The notes under the pieces are model-generated. The model had not been told where the DNA came from. It did no database searches and saw nothing but the letters and a program-made list of their open reading frames with translations. A stretch of DNA of 12,791 nt, from assembly GCA_035644815.1 (NCBI GenBank), contig DASQNU010000049.1:1-12791 (forward strand), in the 5' to 3' direction. The translations under genes were made by a program, and so were the position numbers. Origin of the DNA: Brevibacillus_F sp035644815 (GTDB lineage Bacteria; Bacillota; Bacilli; Brevibacillales; Brevibacillaceae). Below are positions 12,703 through 12,791 of the stretch, one piece after another (within the stretch, counting starts at the first letter, position 1; each line of letters begins with the position of its first letter).

Positions 12703-12791
12703 TTCTTATCTTTCAGGATGTTCTCCTGTAGGAATTGGCACCTTCATCTGACGAATCAGAATGGGTTGCCGAGGTTTCATCGGGCCTGTCC
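12703..12791 (-). promoter_or_regulatory. SAM-I (S-box) riboswitch of metNIQ, cut by the window edge
   Basis: The - strand shows GGCCCGATGAAACCTCGGCAA, GGTGCCAATTCC, a P4 hairpin (CAGGAGAACATCCTG) and AAAGATAAGAA, the 3' side of P1 (12703-12710). The 5' part of P2 and the 5' strand of P1 lie beyond the window. It should shut off methionine uptake when SAM is plentiful. The L2 and J3/4 pseudoknot partners read CAGG (12785-12788) and CCTA (12729-12732), a variant of the usual CUGG/CCUG. Confidence 0.95.

Overview
The window reads as ordinary chromosome of a low-to-mid-GC Gram-positive (Bacillota). The evidence is AGGAGG-type ribosome binding sites, intrinsic terminators with U-runs, SAM-I (S-box) and TPP riboswitches working by transcription attenuation, a Bacillus-type MetQ lipoprotein, and an ECF transporter. 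Protein flavour suggests Paenibacillaceae, perhaps Brevibacillus, but that is an inference. There are no mobile elements, CRISPR arrays, tRNA or rRNA genes in it.

Layout from left to right. A ccdC-like membrane protein gene (+) faces a MalY/PatB-type PLP lyase gene (-), and a hairpin lies between them. The lyase gene follows hom (-, homoserine dehydrogenase). hom is preceded by two complete SAM-I riboswitches in tandem, each with its own antiterminator and terminator, behind one good sigma-A promoter. A divergent alpha/beta-hydrolase gene (+) starts from the same intergenic region and runs tail-to-tail into ung. ung (-) is the last gene of a tightly packed operon for an ECF transporter (S component, two ATPases, T component). 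Upstream of that is thiM (-) under a TPP riboswitch and closed by its own terminator, then a very small membrane-protein gene (-). At the right end is the methionine ABC transporter operon metN-metI-metQ (-), whose leader is a third SAM-I riboswitch cut by the window edge.

How the parts fit. Low SAM should switch on both methionine uptake (metNIQ) and the entry to homoserine and methionine synthesis (hom, probably with the patB-like C-S lyase as cystathionine beta-lyase). Low thiamine pyrophosphate should switch on salvage of the thiazole alcohol (thiM). The ECF transporter has its own promoter and is separated from thiM by a strong terminator, so its substrate cannot be read from the riboswitch.

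The most notable feature is the tandem S-box leader of hom. Its two aptamers have diverged in P3 and P4, and the downstream copy carries a change at a normally conserved adenine. I did not see a wholly unknown multi-gene system. The less explained items are the 43-residue membrane protein, the ECF S component of unknown substrate, the hydrolase with an atypical nucleophile elbow, and the inverted repeat between the divergent promoters.
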